Source: Oscillospiraceae bacterium
Lineage (GTDB): Bacteria > Bacillota > Clostridia > Oscillospirales > CAG-272
Length of the DNA stretch: 61,557 nucleotides
Assembly (NCBI GenBank): GCA_015064585.1
Contig: SVRY01000001.1
Coordinates: 1 to 61,557 of the forward strand
Direction of reading: 5' to 3'
Shown here piece by piece: positions 41,153 to 52,522 of this stretch (position 1 is the first letter of the stretch; the number at the start of each line of letters is the position of its first letter). The position numbers and the translations under genes were made by a program. The notes under the pieces were generated by a model. It was given only the letters and a program-made list of their open reading frames with translations, did no database searches and had not been told where the DNA came from.

Positions 41153-41875
41153 ATGGAAAAAACAGGTACAAAAAATCTGACCTTTAAAGAAAAGACAGAA
41201 AATTTTTGGTATCACTATAAATGGCATACCATTGTTGTAGTATTCTTTTTGATCGTTGCCATTATGATCGTTTCCTCGGTTATATCAAAGGAAGAACCGG
41301 ATGTTCTGCTGTATTATGGAGGACCCGCATATTTCAGTGAAAGCGCGATCGACTCGGTCGAAAAGGCATTTCAACAGGTTTTAACAGAGGATGCAAACAA
41401 TGACGGCAAGAAAATAACCCAACTCATCGTTACCACCGTGCTTTCGGGCGATCAAGTAGCCACCAAAGTTATGGATGCCCGTGAAGAAGGGGATATTATC
41501 TTTATGGGTGATCTGGGAGCTGCAAATAACGAATACAATCAAGAAATACTGTACGGTCAAGGGACTATTTGCCTGCTGGATAAAGCCCACTATGAAGAAA
41601 GTAAAGAGCGTTTAGAACGGTTTGATTCCTTGGTTTCAGAGGATCTATTACCCGAAAAGCTGTTTTCCGACGGAAAGGGTGTTTATCTGAAAGATACAGC
41701 GTTTGGAAAATACTTCGAAGTATTTGACGGACTTCCCGATGATACTGTCCTTTGTATTAAAATTAAGCCTTTACACATCGAACAAGAGAAATACAATGCC
41801 GCCGTCAATCTTTTTGCCGCCACCCTGGGCTTTGATCTGGAAAGACCTCCGGAAGCAGAAACTGAAACAAATTAA
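41153..41875 (+). CDS. Single-pass membrane protein of unknown function
   Basis: The protein has 240 residues. A charged N-terminus ending FWYHYKWHT is followed by one membrane helix (residues 24-44, IVVVFFLIVAIMIVSSVI) with the remaining 195 residues probably outside. The outer part has alternating strands and helices (PDVLLYYGGPAYF, IIFMGDLGAAN, TICLLDK) reminiscent of a Rossmann or periplasmic-binding-like half, but I see no motif that assigns it. A monocistronic unit with its own promoter and terminator, between the accessory island and the jag-yidC operon. Confidence 0.65.
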   Translation: MEKTGTKNLTFKEKTENFWYHYKWHTIVVVFFLIVAIMIVSSVISKEEPDVLLYYGGPAYFSESAIDSVEKAFQQVLTEDANNDGKKITQLIVTTVLSGDQVATKVMDAREEGDIIFMGDLGAANNEYNQEILYGQGTICLLDKAHYEESKERLERFDSLVSEDLLPEKLFSDGKGVYLKDTAFGKYFEVFDGLPDDTVLCIKIKPLHIEQEKYNAAVNLFAATLGFDLERPPEAETETN

Positions 41876-41887
41876 TCATATTAAGTC

Positions 41888-41915
41888 AAAAAGGATCGCT
41901 TTCGCGATCCTTTTA
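41888..41915. terminator. Bidirectional terminator
   Basis: AAAAGGATCGC (41889-41899) pairs with GCGATCCTTTT (41904-41914), with a TTTC loop, between convergent genes. Confidence 0.9.
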
Positions 41916-41918
41916 TCA

Positions 41919-42557
41919 TTATTTTTCCAGAGAAATTACCACACGGCGTTCGTTGTCAGTGCCGATGGAATGGGTGGTCACACCTTCGATCTTTTGGATC
42001 TCGGAGTGAATGATACGGCGCTCATTGGGAGTCATGGGTTCAAGAGTAACATTGCGCTTATATTTCAACACCTTGTTTGCCATGCGGCGTGCCAATGCGC
42101 GCAGGGTATCTGCACGTTTTTCACGGTAGTTTTCCACATCCAGGTGGATTTTGGTATAGTTGCGTTCATCATCCTCGTCGCTCTTCTTGTTTGCGGCAAG
42201 ATTGGTCAAATACTGCAGTGCATCCAGTGTTTCACCGTGATAACCGATCAGATCGCCGGCATCATCACCGTCTACCTTGATGCATTTTTCATTGTCTTCT
42301 CCATCGGTCATGGTGATCTGTACATCCATTCCCATGTTATCCACAAGGGTGCGGATAAAATTCATTGCCAGTTCGGCTGGCTCAACGGTATAGCTGATCT
42401 TTACCTTTGCCTGTACTTCGCCGATACCGAGAAATCCGCGCTTGGGTTCAACAAGGACCTCTACCTGTACACGAGCAGGATCCACGCCCAATTCTTTGGC
42501 GCCCTTTTCGATGGCAGCTTCCACTGTTTTGGCTTGACAAATTACTTCATTTTTCAT
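41919..42557 (-). CDS. khpB: RNA-binding protein KhpB/Jag
   Basis: 212 residues. Jag N-terminal domain (TVEAAIEKGAKELGVDPARVQVEV, PKRGFLGIG), a KH domain with DDAGDLIGYHGETLDALQYL, and a C-terminal R3H domain (RRVVISLEK preceded by TPNERRIIHSEI). It acts with KhpA on RNA and affects division and elongation in streptococci. It follows the YidC gene after 14 bases, as in many Firmicutes. A GGAG site precedes the ATG. Confidence 0.93.
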   Translation of the reverse strand: MKNEVICQAKTVEAAIEKGAKELGVDPARVQVEVLVEPKRGFLGIGEVQAKVKISYTVEPAELAMNFIRTLVDNMGMDVQITMTDGEDNEKCIKVDGDDAGDLIGYHGETLDALQYLTNLAANKKSDEDDERNYTKIHLDVENYREKRADTLRALARRMANKVLKYKRNVTLEPMTPNERRIIHSEIQKIEGVTTHSIGTDNERRVVISLEK

Positions 42558-42571
42558 GTTATATTACTCCA

Positions 42572-45004
42572 TCATTTCAAATCCGCTCTTCCGATGGCAG
42601 AATTGCCGCCTTCAGAGGTATCATTATCGTCATCTTCGTAGTAATTGCTTTTGGGAGCAGGTGGAGGCAGGTCATCATCATCATCGTCAATATGATGCAA
42701 AGAACGTACCTTTGGTTTATTGGGATCATAATTAGATCCGGGCTTGGGACGCTTGTTAGCCGATTTACCCATCAGTTCTCTTTCAGCCTTCTTGTAATCC
42801 TCTTCGGTAAATTCGGGCAGAGGATACATTTTCTTCAGAATCCATTGCTGTAAAGTAGAGAGGATATTCTGGAATATCCAGTAACAACCGATTACAGCGG
42901 GATACATGAAGGAGATCCACGCACTGAATATAGGCATTACCCAGTCCATGATCTTCATAGACATTGCCGCGTCCTCTCCGCCGGGAGCGGGTGCTTGATA
43001 GGACATCTTGCGGTTCAGCTTCATGCTGTAATACGATACAATCAGTGTGATAATCGGAATCAGTATGGTAAAGGAGAGTGCCAACTCCGGCTTTTGCGCC
43101 AGGTCAAATTTACCAATAGTGAAGTTGGGAAGATCGGAAATGGAATTGATACCGCAATTGGCAAGACCCTTCAAACCTTCGAAATCCGCAAAATGGTCAC
43201 GCAAAATACCAACCAGTTCCACGTCACGTCCGGTGCTGTTTGCCAGATATCCGAGGTTAATGGCACGGTCGGTCAATACCTCGATAGTACCGGTGGTAGC
43301 TCCGCAGATATACTGCAGAGGGTTCATAATAACATTAAAGAGGATCAACAGAATGGGAAGCTGCAAAAGCAGGGGCAAGCATCCGCTCATCATGCCGATG
43401 TTTTCCTTTTGTCTTGCTTCCATGATCTCCTGCTGCATCTTCTGCATGGTCGCGCGGTCGGTACGTCCCTTGTACTTAGCTTGAATTGCCATTTCCTTGG
43501 GGCGGAACTGCGCTTGCTTGATCATACCCTTCTGTTGTTTAATACCGAAGGGGAACAGGATGATCTTCATGATCACAGCAAAAATAAACAGTGCAATAAG
43601 ATAAATACCGCCGCTTATTTTACTGCAAATGAGCATGATCCAACCAAAGACCATATTGATATAGGAAAGAATATTCTTATTATCTTCTTCACTGTGTTTT
43701 TGGTCTTCGGCGGTATATTTATCAAAGCTGACCAGCTTTTGATCGAAGGCACCGCCGCCTACCAAAAGCCAGCTTTCCTTGTTACTCACCTGGATTTCGC
43801 TCAGGTTTTCGCAGTCTTTAAAGGCATCGCTTGCAATCGAAATTACCTGGCTGGGAATAAAAATAGATTTGATCAGTGTTCCTTCAAATGCTTCGGAGCC
43901 GATGGTAAGGGAAGCGTTTTCGGCAGAGTTATTTGCCATATTCACTTCCTGCAATTTGCTGCATCCCGAAAAAGCACCGTCGCAAATAACCGAAACAGAA
44001 GAAGGAATTACAACTTTTACAATAGTATCATTTCCTTCAAAAGCAGAACCGATATAGGTAATACCCTCGGGAATCGTTACATTGGCAGCACTGCCGGTAT
44101 ACTTAACCAGCACCTTATATCCTGCCGCTTCTTTGTTTTCGCTCATACGGCAGAAATTGTCGCTGCTCTTTAAGTTGGTATAATACGCAGTACCGTTCAG
44201 CGCATTTCTGCCAACTGCAGTCACTTTATCGGTATTTACCAAAGTAATAAGGGCAGTACAACCGTTAAAGGCATTTTCACCGATCACGGTAGCCTTGTTC
44301 AGATCGATCTCAATAATCTCGGATTTACCGGCAAAGGCACCGCCGCAAATGGTCGTTACAGAATCGGGAAGAGTGATTTTATTCTCTTCACCTTCATACT
44401 TATAAAGGAGTTTTCCTTCCGAAAGCAGTACAAAACCGTTTTCATCCTCTGTTAAAGAAAGTCCGTCAATGGCAAATGCATCTTTGCCCACCATGGTGAG
44501 GTTTTCAAAATTCTTAATGGAAGTATTGAGTTCTTTAATACCCTTAAAAGCTTCTGTGCCTACAGTTTTAACATTTTCGGCTTCTTTAAACTTAATGGTG
44601 GTATTTTCGCAGTTCTTAAATGCTTCATTACCGATTGTGACAACTTTTGCACCGATCTCAACCGTTAAAGCATCGTTTCCGATTCCCTTCATGGAGAGAA
44701 TGGAGGTAACGGTATACTCAACACTATCGTGGGTAACCTTGTCGATCACAACCGTGTCATTCTCAAATTCACTGCCGTTGAATGCAAGTACCGTAACCGT
44801 GTTTTCTCCTGTTATAAGATAGGAGATACCGTCTTTTTCAAAAGAATAAGATTTTGCATCTTCTGCGCTTACTTCTGTCTTTGTATCAGCCTTATCGGAT
44901 GTTTCCGCATATACCGATGCGGTAGTGGCAAAAGACAAAAGCATGATCAAAGTAAGAAACAGTGCAAATACTCTTACCTTGATATTTGTCTGAAAATTGT
45001 TCAT
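42572..45004 (-). CDS. yidC: YidC insertase fused to an N-terminal BspA-type leucine-rich repeat domain
   Basis: The protein has 810 residues. Signal peptide or first membrane helix (about 12-33). Residues about 55-440 are BspA/LRR_5 repeats: recurrent AF-x-(G/N)C, IxIP(S/E)x(V/I)xxI and GxxAFxG units such as SVSVICDGAFSGCSKL and VISIASDAFKDCENL. From about 455 comes a full YidC/Oxa1 core: KIILFPFGIKQQKGM, a cytoplasmic hairpin, GCLPLLLQLPILLILFNVIMNP, a long external loop, then the last helices (WVMPIFSAWISFMYPAVIGCYW). The tail is cytoplasmic and acidic (D runs). One continuous frame joins both parts with no intergenic gap. Firmicute YidC proteins I know lack such an ectodomain; it occupies the place of the P1 domain in Gram-negatives. 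It sits in the standard rpmH-rnpA-yidD-yidC-jag context. Confidence 0.92.
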   Translation of the reverse strand: MNNFQTNIKVRVFALFLTLIMLLSFATTASVYAETSDKADTKTEVSAEDAKSYSFEKDGISYLITGENTVTVLAFNGSEFENDTVVIDKVTHDSVEYTVTSILSMKGIGNDALTVEIGAKVVTIGNEAFKNCENTTIKFKEAENVKTVGTEAFKGIKELNTSIKNFENLTMVGKDAFAIDGLSLTEDENGFVLLSEGKLLYKYEGEENKITLPDSVTTICGGAFAGKSEIIEIDLNKATVIGENAFNGCTALITLVNTDKVTAVGRNALNGTAYYTNLKSSDNFCRMSENKEAAGYKVLVKYTGSAANVTIPEGITYIGSAFEGNDTIVKVVIPSSVSVICDGAFSGCSKLQEVNMANNSAENASLTIGSEAFEGTLIKSIFIPSQVISIASDAFKDCENLSEIQVSNKESWLLVGGGAFDQKLVSFDKYTAEDQKHSEEDNKNILSYINMVFGWIMLICSKISGGIYLIALFIFAVIMKIILFPFGIKQQKGMIKQAQFRPKEMAIQAKYKGRTDRATMQKMQQEIMEARQKENIGMMSGCLPLLLQLPILLILFNVIMNPLQYICGATTGTIEVLTDRAINLGYLANSTGRDVELVGILRDHFADFEGLKGLANCGINSISDLPNFTIGKFDLAQKPELALSFTILIPIITLIVSYYSMKLNRKMSYQAPAPGGEDAAMSMKIMDWVMPIFSAWISFMYPAVIGCYWIFQNILSTLQQWILKKMYPLPEFTEEDYKKAERELMGKSANKRPKPGSNYDPNKPKVRSLHHIDDDDDDLPPPAPKSNYYEDDDNDTSEGGNSAIGRADLK

Positions 45005-45107
45005 TCTTTTCCTCGTATTTCATATTGTCAGGTCATTATTGGGCGGGCGGGTCCCTGACACAATTCCGCCTGCGTTACAATATCCGCGCAACAGATCAAA
45101 CTTTACA

Positions 45108-45374
45108 TTATTTTTTAATCTTTTTTCTCTTCGGTACCGGATCGTATCCGCCCCGGCAAAGAGGATTACATCTGAGAAGCCGCCATAGCGACAACATAAG
45201 TCCAATAAATATTCCCCATTCCTCAACTGCTTCTATACAATATTCGGAACAAGTTGGTAAAAAGCGACAGCAGGGAGCTGCTTTTCGACGGGAAAGATGT
45301 TTTCTGTAAAAACGAACCGGAAACAAAACAAAAGAAATCATCCGATCGTGCAGTCCGATAATCCATTTTTTCAC
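45108..45374 (-). CDS. yidD: Membrane protein insertion efficiency factor YidD
   Basis: 88 residues. Family core: [34 protein letters not shown], then [17 protein letters not shown]. It assists YidC-dependent insertion. Start GTG 45374 lies in the GTGA overlap with the rnpA stop, implying coupled translation. 103 bases separate it from yidC. Confidence 0.94.
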   Translation of the reverse strand: MKKWIIGLHDRMISFVLFPVRFYRKHLSRRKAAPCCRFLPTCSEYCIEAVEEWGIFIGLMLSLWRLLRCNPLCRGGYDPVPKRKKIKK

Positions 45375-45775
45375 GGTATTAAGTTCAAGCGGCGAAATGC
45401 TTTTTCCATATCATGACGCACTTCGGCACATTTTACGTAATCCGTATCTTTTTTTATTTTACTGCCCGAAACAAGATATTCTCTTGCCGTGATTACAATC
45501 AGCTTTCCTTTTACAAGAGGGGTCTGTTCTTCAATCTCATACATCGCGCGTCGGATCAAACGGCGCGCTCTGTTTCGATATACAGCTCCTCCCAATTTTT
45601 TGGAAGCGACGATCCCGACTCTGTTAATTTTCATTTTTTCCGGATTTTCTTTACGCAATCTTCCTGCATGTTTGTCGGCAAGGACAAAAACCGTTACGGT
45701 TTTGGTAGTACAGCGATTATTCGCAGCATATACCTTACCGAACAAATGGTTTTCACAAAGCGCTTTATATTTCAC
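45371..45775 (-). CDS. rnpA: Ribonuclease P protein component
   Basis: Protein subunit of RNase P for tRNA 5' maturation. The basic RNR-type motif ([16 protein letters not shown]) and the N-terminal RNA-contact region are present, 134 residues. Start GTG 45775 with AGGAGG five bases upstream. It overlaps yidD by four bases and is separated from rpmH by a terminator-like hairpin. Confidence 0.94.
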   Translation of the reverse strand: MKYKALCENHLFGKVYAANNRCTTKTVTVFVLADKHAGRLRKENPEKMKINRVGIVASKKLGGAVYRNRARRLIRRAMYEIEEQTPLVKGKLIVITAREYLVSGSKIKKDTDYVKCAEVRHDMEKAFRRLNLIP

Positions 45776-45801
45776 AGCGCCCTCCTTTCTGCCATCAAAA
45801 C

Positions 45802-45834
45802 AAAAACCCCCGATAGGGAGATCGGCGGTTTTTT
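45802..45834. terminator. Hairpin between rpmH and rnpA
   Basis: AAACC-x-CCGAT pairs with ATCGG-x-GGTTT with one central mismatch and T runs on both strands. It would lower rnpA-yidD-yidC expression relative to ribosomal protein L34, as an attenuating terminator. Confidence 0.65.
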
Positions 45835-45862
45835 ATTTTTTGGTTTCTGCTTTAAACAAAAA

Positions 45863-45997
45863 TTAGTAAGAAAGCTTTGCTCTGCCCTTCTGGCGTCTTC
45901 TTTTCAAAACTTTTCTTCCATTTGCTGTGCTCATTCTTTTACGAAAGCCATGTTCCTTTTTTCTCTGACGTTTTTTAGGCTGATAGGTTCCAAACAT
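45863..45997 (-). CDS. rpmH: Ribosomal protein L34
   Basis: Too short for most ORF calls, but unmistakable: 44 residues, starting [20 protein letters not shown] and ending in [13 protein letters not shown], the conserved L34 pattern. GAGGTG lies seven bases from the ATG. It is first in the operon, with a consensus promoter, divergent from dnaA, which is the classic origin arrangement. Confidence 0.97.
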   Translation of the reverse strand: MFGTYQPKKRQRKKEHGFRKRMSTANGRKVLKRRRQKGRAKLSY

Positions 45998-46044
45998 TTT
46001 GACACACCTCACTTTCAAGAAGTATTTCTGTTGCGACATTTCTT

Positions 46045-46074
46045 ATTATATACTGTTATTTGCCGCTTTGTCAA
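46045..46074 (-). promoter_or_regulatory. Promoter of the rpmH operon
   Basis: On the minus strand: TTGACA (46074-46069), 18 bases, TATAAT (46050-46045), both consensus. Confidence 0.88.
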
Positions 46075-46146
46075 GGGGTTTTTCACATTTTTTATATGAA
46101 AATAAATATAAATTGCCAAAAAAAATTGTAAATTTTTCGTTAACTC

Positions 46147-46175
46147 TTGCAATATATTATATAATATGTTATAAT
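46147..46175 (+). promoter_or_regulatory. Promoter of dnaA
   Basis: TTGCAA (46147-46152), 17 very AT-rich bases, TATAAT (46170-46175). The leader is about 60 bases. No perfect DnaA box lies between rpmH and dnaA; the region is simply AT-rich. Confidence 0.75.
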
Positions 46176-46242
46176 ATATTATAATTATTATACGTATGTC
46201 TACTCCTCTTTTTAGAGGTGCCCTATAAAGAAAGGACTCAAT

Positions 46243-47616
46243 ATGCAACAATCCTATGATGAAATCTGGTCTTCAGTGCTGGAAAAACTGAAAAACGAGA
46301 CTGCTAAATCTGTGTATGATCTATGGTTTGCCGATACTAAACTGTTGTTTTTAGATAATGAACAAGCTGTAGTTTGCATTGCCAGCGATTTGAAATGCGA
46401 TATTTTAAGTAAACGCTACAAACCCATCGTACACAATGCTTTAAGCGAGATCATCGGCTTTGATATTGAGGTCAGCTTCCGTTCCAGTGAAAAGGGAGAG
46501 CCGGATATTGCGGAGCTTACAGGTCAATTACAGCCTGAACAAAAGAGCAATATTCAAAATCCCAATTACGCACCGCCTGTAATCATGAAGTCTTCCCAAA
46601 TATATTCAAATGCAGACTTTACCTTTGATAACTTCGTAGTCGGTTCCTCCAACCGCTATCCCTATGCCGCCTGCATGGCAGTTGCAGAGCGTCCTGCCAT
46701 GGAATACAATCCTCTCTTCATATATGGTCCCAGCGGTCTTGGAAAAACACACTTGCTGTATGCCATTATGAATAAGGTGGCGGAAAAATATCCTTCCATG
46801 AAGATCGTCTATATCCGCGGCGAAGAATTCACCAATGAGCTCATTGAAAGCATTGGTAAAAAAAATCAAACACAATTCCGAAATAAATACCGCAACGCTG
46901 ATTTGTTACTGATCGACGATATCCAATTCATTGCCGGAAAGGAAAGTATCCAAGAAGAGTTCTTTAATACCTTTAACGCTCTTTACGAAGATCACCGGCA
47001 AATTGTTCTGGTTGCCGACCGTCCTCCAAGAGACATGAAAACACTGGAAGACCGATTGAAAACCCGCTTTGAATGGGGTTTACTTGCCGATATTCAGCCG
47101 CCTGATTTTGAGCTTCGCTCAGCGATTTTAAAAAACAAAGCCAAGATGATCGGAGTAAATATTCCCTACGATGTACTCAACTTCCTTGCCGAAAATCTGA
47201 AATCCAATATACGCCAACTGGAAGGAGCAGTAAAACGCATCAGTGCGCACAGTTTCTTAAACGGCGTTCCGATCACGCGCGAAATGGCACAAACTTGTAT
47301 TTCGGATATGATCACTGCCGACGAAAGCCCCACCATGACGGTTGAAAATATCATTTCCAAGGTCTGTAAAAAATATGGACTATCCGAAGATGATATTAAG
47401 GGAAGAAAAAAAACCAAGGAAATTGCCATGGCGCGGCATATCTGCATTTACATTATCCGAAAAATGACCGATCTTTCTCTGCCTGCCATCGGACGGATCT
47501 TGGGACGTGACCATACGACGGTTATGTCTTCCATTCAAGTTATTGAAAATGAACTGAGAACCAATCCTCTGCTCGACATTGAAATCAACGATATTATTCG
47601 TGAAGTCAGAGAATAA
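46243..47616 (+). CDS. dnaA: Replication initiator DnaA
   Basis: Binds DnaA boxes and opens oriC. Domain I at 1-90, a short linker, AAA+ domain with Walker A GPSGLGKTH, Walker B LLIDDIQF, the initiator-specific region, and C-terminal HTH with the signature GRDHTTVMSSI. 457 residues, full length. AGAAAGGA site upstream. Confidence 0.98.
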   Translation: MQQSYDEIWSSVLEKLKNETAKSVYDLWFADTKLLFLDNEQAVVCIASDLKCDILSKRYKPIVHNALSEIIGFDIEVSFRSSEKGEPDIAELTGQLQPEQKSNIQNPNYAPPVIMKSSQIYSNADFTFDNFVVGSSNRYPYAACMAVAERPAMEYNPLFIYGPSGLGKTHLLYAIMNKVAEKYPSMKIVYIRGEEFTNELIESIGKKNQTQFRNKYRNADLLLIDDIQFIAGKESIQEEFFNTFNALYEDHRQIVLVADRPPRDMKTLEDRLKTRFEWGLLADIQPPDFELRSAILKNKAKMIGVNIPYDVLNFLAENLKSNIRQLEGAVKRISAHSFLNGVPITREMAQTCISDMITADESPTMTVENIISKVCKKYGLSEDDIKGRKKTKEIAMARHICIYIIRKMTDLSLPAIGRILGRDHTTVMSSIQVIENELRTNPLLDIEINDIIREVRE

Positions 47617-47981
47617 TCATTTAAATATACGCTTATTATGCGTAAATTGCTTATTTTTCCCCATAAATCCCCAAACAATTATCCACATATACACAAGTAT
47701 GCCTGTGGAAACAAAGAAAATGTCCTTTGGAAAAAGCGTGGAAAAGCTGTATATAAACTGTTAGAAAATTCATTTGCCAAAATTGGAAAATTTATCTTAA
47801 CATATTTTCCCTTTGTTATTCCATTCTGTTTTGGTATTTATCCCGATACGAATTTGCCGATATAAAGCCAAAAAATGCACTTTTCCCCGCTTTCCCCACC
47901 CCCTACTTCTTCTACTTCTATTTATTTATAATTATTTATTTTTACCTCTGCTAAGCGCAGGAAAACGGAAAGGAACAACCG
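47617..47981. other. oriC: Probable replication origin (oriC) between dnaA and dnaN
   Basis: A 365-base stretch without genes holds one perfect DnaA box TTATCCACA (47679-47687) and a degenerate opposite one, TGTGGAAAC, about 15 bases on. T-rich tracts follow, and a strongly AT-rich segment lies just before dnaN (about 47910-47940), a candidate unwinding element. The paucity of perfect boxes is noted as a caution; other boxes may be degenerate or lie elsewhere. Confidence 0.65.
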
Positions 47982-49166
47982 ATGAAAATAACATTTGAAA
48001 AAGATATACTGATTGCCGCAGTAACGCCCGCAATGAGCGCTGTCAGCGATAAAAATACCATTTCTTCCATTGAAGGTATTCTTTTTACCACGGTGGAAGG
48101 CAGTGCTTGTACTCTTTCGACCTACGATTTGGAAAAAGGATTCAGAACAACCATTCCTGCCCAGGTAAACGAAGGCGGCAGTTATATTATCAATGCGGCA
48201 AAATTCTTCCGCATTATCCGTACAATGCCCGAGCGCTACATTACCGTTGAAGTGAATGATAAAAACCAAGTAAAAATCCGCAGCGGAAAGAGTGAATTTT
48301 CTCTTTCTGCCCTTCCCGGAAATGAATTTCCGAATTTGCCCGAATTGACCGGCGAAAAGAGCATTACTTTGCAACAAAAGGTTTTACGCAAGACCGTTTC
48401 TCAAATTTCCCATGCCATCGGCTCCAGTGAGCAAAGAGCTGTACTGGGAGGTGCATTCTTCAGAATTTCGGGAGATACACTACAGGCTGTTGCTTGCGAT
48501 GGTAACCGCTTGGCAGTACGTGAAAAGATTTGTCAGATCAAAAGCAGAGGGCTTGGAGAAGGAGAAGAACAGCACCGCATCGGTTTTATTGTTCCCGGAA
48601 AAACACTTTCTGAATTATGTAAAATGATTTCTGACAGTGAAAAAGAAATTGTTATGACTTTTGGCCGTAAACACATTATATTTGCTTTTGACGACATTCT
48701 TTTTTATTCCCGTATGATCGACGGTGAATATATCGATTACGAAAGAGTAATTCCGAAGGATCAAGGTATCCATGTAACCATTGACCGTCTTTCTTTCATT
48801 GAATCTTTGGAACGTGCATCGCTTGTTACCGATGATAAATCGCTGGGGCAGGTGCGCAGTTATGTAAAATGCATTTTTGAAGATCAAATTTTGAAGGTAA
48901 ACTCGGTTTCTACTGTCAGTGCGGCAAATGATGAAATTGAAATTGAAAAAGAAGGTTCTGATTTGACAATCGGTTTCAACTGCCGTTTTCTGTTGGATGC
49001 ACTTCGTTCCATTTCGGAAGATAAGATCCGCCTTTCTATGTCCACTCCGCTCATGAGCATGGTTATTGAAAAGGCAGAAACTGAAAACGAATCAGAAGAC
49101 GATAAGAAAGAATCGGAAAAAGGCAGCTATCTATACATGGTATGCCCGGTTAAAATGAAAGAATGA
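47982..49166 (+). CDS. dnaN: DNA polymerase III beta subunit (sliding clamp)
   Basis: Ring-shaped processivity clamp. Three repeated clamp folds are discernible, with RSGKSEFSLSALPGNEFPNLPEL in the first and a C-terminal LMSMVIEKAE, MVCPVKMKE end. 394 residues. The last third has an acidic insert (ENESEDDKKESEKG). AAAGGA site. Overlaps recF by four bases (ATGA). Confidence 0.97.
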   Translation: MKITFEKDILIAAVTPAMSAVSDKNTISSIEGILFTTVEGSACTLSTYDLEKGFRTTIPAQVNEGGSYIINAAKFFRIIRTMPERYITVEVNDKNQVKIRSGKSEFSLSALPGNEFPNLPELTGEKSITLQQKVLRKTVSQISHAIGSSEQRAVLGGAFFRISGDTLQAVACDGNRLAVREKICQIKSRGLGEGEEQHRIGFIVPGKTLSELCKMISDSEKEIVMTFGRKHIIFAFDDILFYSRMIDGEYIDYERVIPKDQGIHVTIDRLSFIESLERASLVTDDKSLGQVRSYVKCIFEDQILKVNSVSTVSAANDEIEIEKEGSDLTIGFNCRFLLDALRSISEDKIRLSMSTPLMSMVIEKAETENESEDDKKESEKGSYLYMVCPVKMKE

Positions 49167-50248
49167 TTTGCCGCGCTGTATCCTATTTAAATTTTCGAAA
49201 TATTGAAAATGCCCGTATAGAATTGGAACCGGGTGTAAATCTGTTGTACGGCAGCAACGCTGAGGGAAAAACCAATGCTCTTGAGGGAATATACCTTTTG
49301 GCACAGGGGCGCAGCCATCGTACTGTGCATGAAAAAGAATTCATAAAGCAGGGCGAAAATGCAGCAGCACTTAAAATGGTATATGCCGATCGGCAAAGAG
49401 AGCAAGTGCTGGAAATGCGCTTTATCGGAAAAGGAAGAAAGACATGCAGTAAAAACGGCGTTTATTTAAGAAAGATGTCTGAGTTTATAGGTAATTTTCG
49501 GGCAGTTTTGTTTTGTCCCGAACATCTTTCGATCGTAAAAAGCGGTCCTTCCGAACGCAGGGGATTTGCGGACGGAGGCATTGCACAACTTTTTCCGGCA
49601 CATGTGGTGGCACTGCAGAAATATAACAGTATTCTTTCTCAAAGAAACCGTTTGATACAAAATGCTGTATATGAAAAAAAAGCGTTTGACGATACTATAG
49701 AAATATGGTCAAAACAACTTTCTGAGGTTGCGCAAACGGTATCCTCCATGAGAGCGTCTTATGTAAAACGCATAAATGAACATGTAAAAAATATATTTTG
49801 TGATATGACGGGTGGAAAAGAAATCCCGGAGATCCGATATCGAAAAGAACTTTCAGCGGATGAATATTATCGTTTATTCAGTGAAAATCTCGAAAGAGAA
49901 CAAAGAGCGGGAATTACTTTGTACGGTCCTCACAAAGACGATATTGAAATACTGTTAAACGGTCAGTCTGCCCGCAGTTATGCCTCGCAAGGACAGCAGC
50001 GCAGTCTGGCAGTGGCACTGAAATTGGCAGAGGGAGAGATATCAAAGGAAGAAAGCGGTGAATATCCGGTCTTTTTGATGGACGACCTTTTGAGTGAACT
50101 GGACAGCCGAAGAAGCGAATATCTTTTGACGGCATTTGATGACCGTCAAGTGATCATTACGGGTTGTTCCAGAGATACAATACAGCAATTTTCGGGGAAG
50201 GGGTTATTCCGAGTTGAAAAAGGTAGATATACAAAACTATCGAACTGA
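49163..50248 (+). CDS. recF: Recombination protein RecF
   Basis: SMC-like ATPase that loads RecA at gaps with RecO and RecR. Walker A GSNAEGKTN, signature QGQQRSLAVALKLAE, Walker B VFLMDDLLSELD. 361 residues. Translationally coupled to dnaN; its end overlaps remB by 35 bases. Confidence 0.96.
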   Translation: MICRAVSYLNFRNIENARIELEPGVNLLYGSNAEGKTNALEGIYLLAQGRSHRTVHEKEFIKQGENAAALKMVYADRQREQVLEMRFIGKGRKTCSKNGVYLRKMSEFIGNFRAVLFCPEHLSIVKSGPSERRGFADGGIAQLFPAHVVALQKYNSILSQRNRLIQNAVYEKKAFDDTIEIWSKQLSEVAQTVSSMRASYVKRINEHVKNIFCDMTGGKEIPEIRYRKELSADEYYRLFSENLEREQRAGITLYGPHKDDIEILLNGQSARSYASQGQQRSLAVALKLAEGEISKEESGEYPVFLMDDLLSELDSRRSEYLLTAFDDRQVIITGCSRDTIQQFSGKGLFRVEKGRYTKLSN

Positions 50249-50507
50249 ATCGGTATACTTACAAATCGGAAATCTTCGCAGTATTCCAACCGAAGGAATT
50301 GTCGGAATTTTCGATATGGACAGTGCTACAGAGTCCCCTGTCACACGAACATGGTTACAAAAAAAACAAAAAGAGGGAGCAATTACAACCGTCGCTGCTT
50401 CTTTACCGAAATCTTTTATTCTCTATGACGACGGAGAATGGGAACAGGTTTATTTTTCTCCCTTTTCCGCATCTGTATTACGTCAAAGATTGAAAAACGG
50501 ATTATAA
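50214..50507 (+). CDS. remB: RemB-like protein (extracellular matrix regulator family)
   Basis: 97 residues. The RemB core VYLQIGNLRSIPTEGIVGIFD, then a variable middle, then YFSPFSASVLRQRL. In Bacillus, RemA and RemB influence matrix genes and the gene sits between recF and gyrB, as here. The only in-frame start is TTG 50214 inside recF, with AAGGGG about 10 bases upstream, adding 13 residues before the usual beginning. Confidence 0.82.
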   Translation: MKKVDIQNYRTESVYLQIGNLRSIPTEGIVGIFDMDSATESPVTRTWLQKKQKEGAITTVAASLPKSFILYDDGEWEQVYFSPFSASVLRQRLKNGL

Positions 50508-50579
50508 ACTAAAATCAATTAACGCCGCAATGCGGTAAAAAATCAAATTCATTATTTGGATCGCCAACAGGCGACATGA

Positions 50580-52514
<1,935 letters not shown>

Positions 52515-52522
52515 GGTATAAA

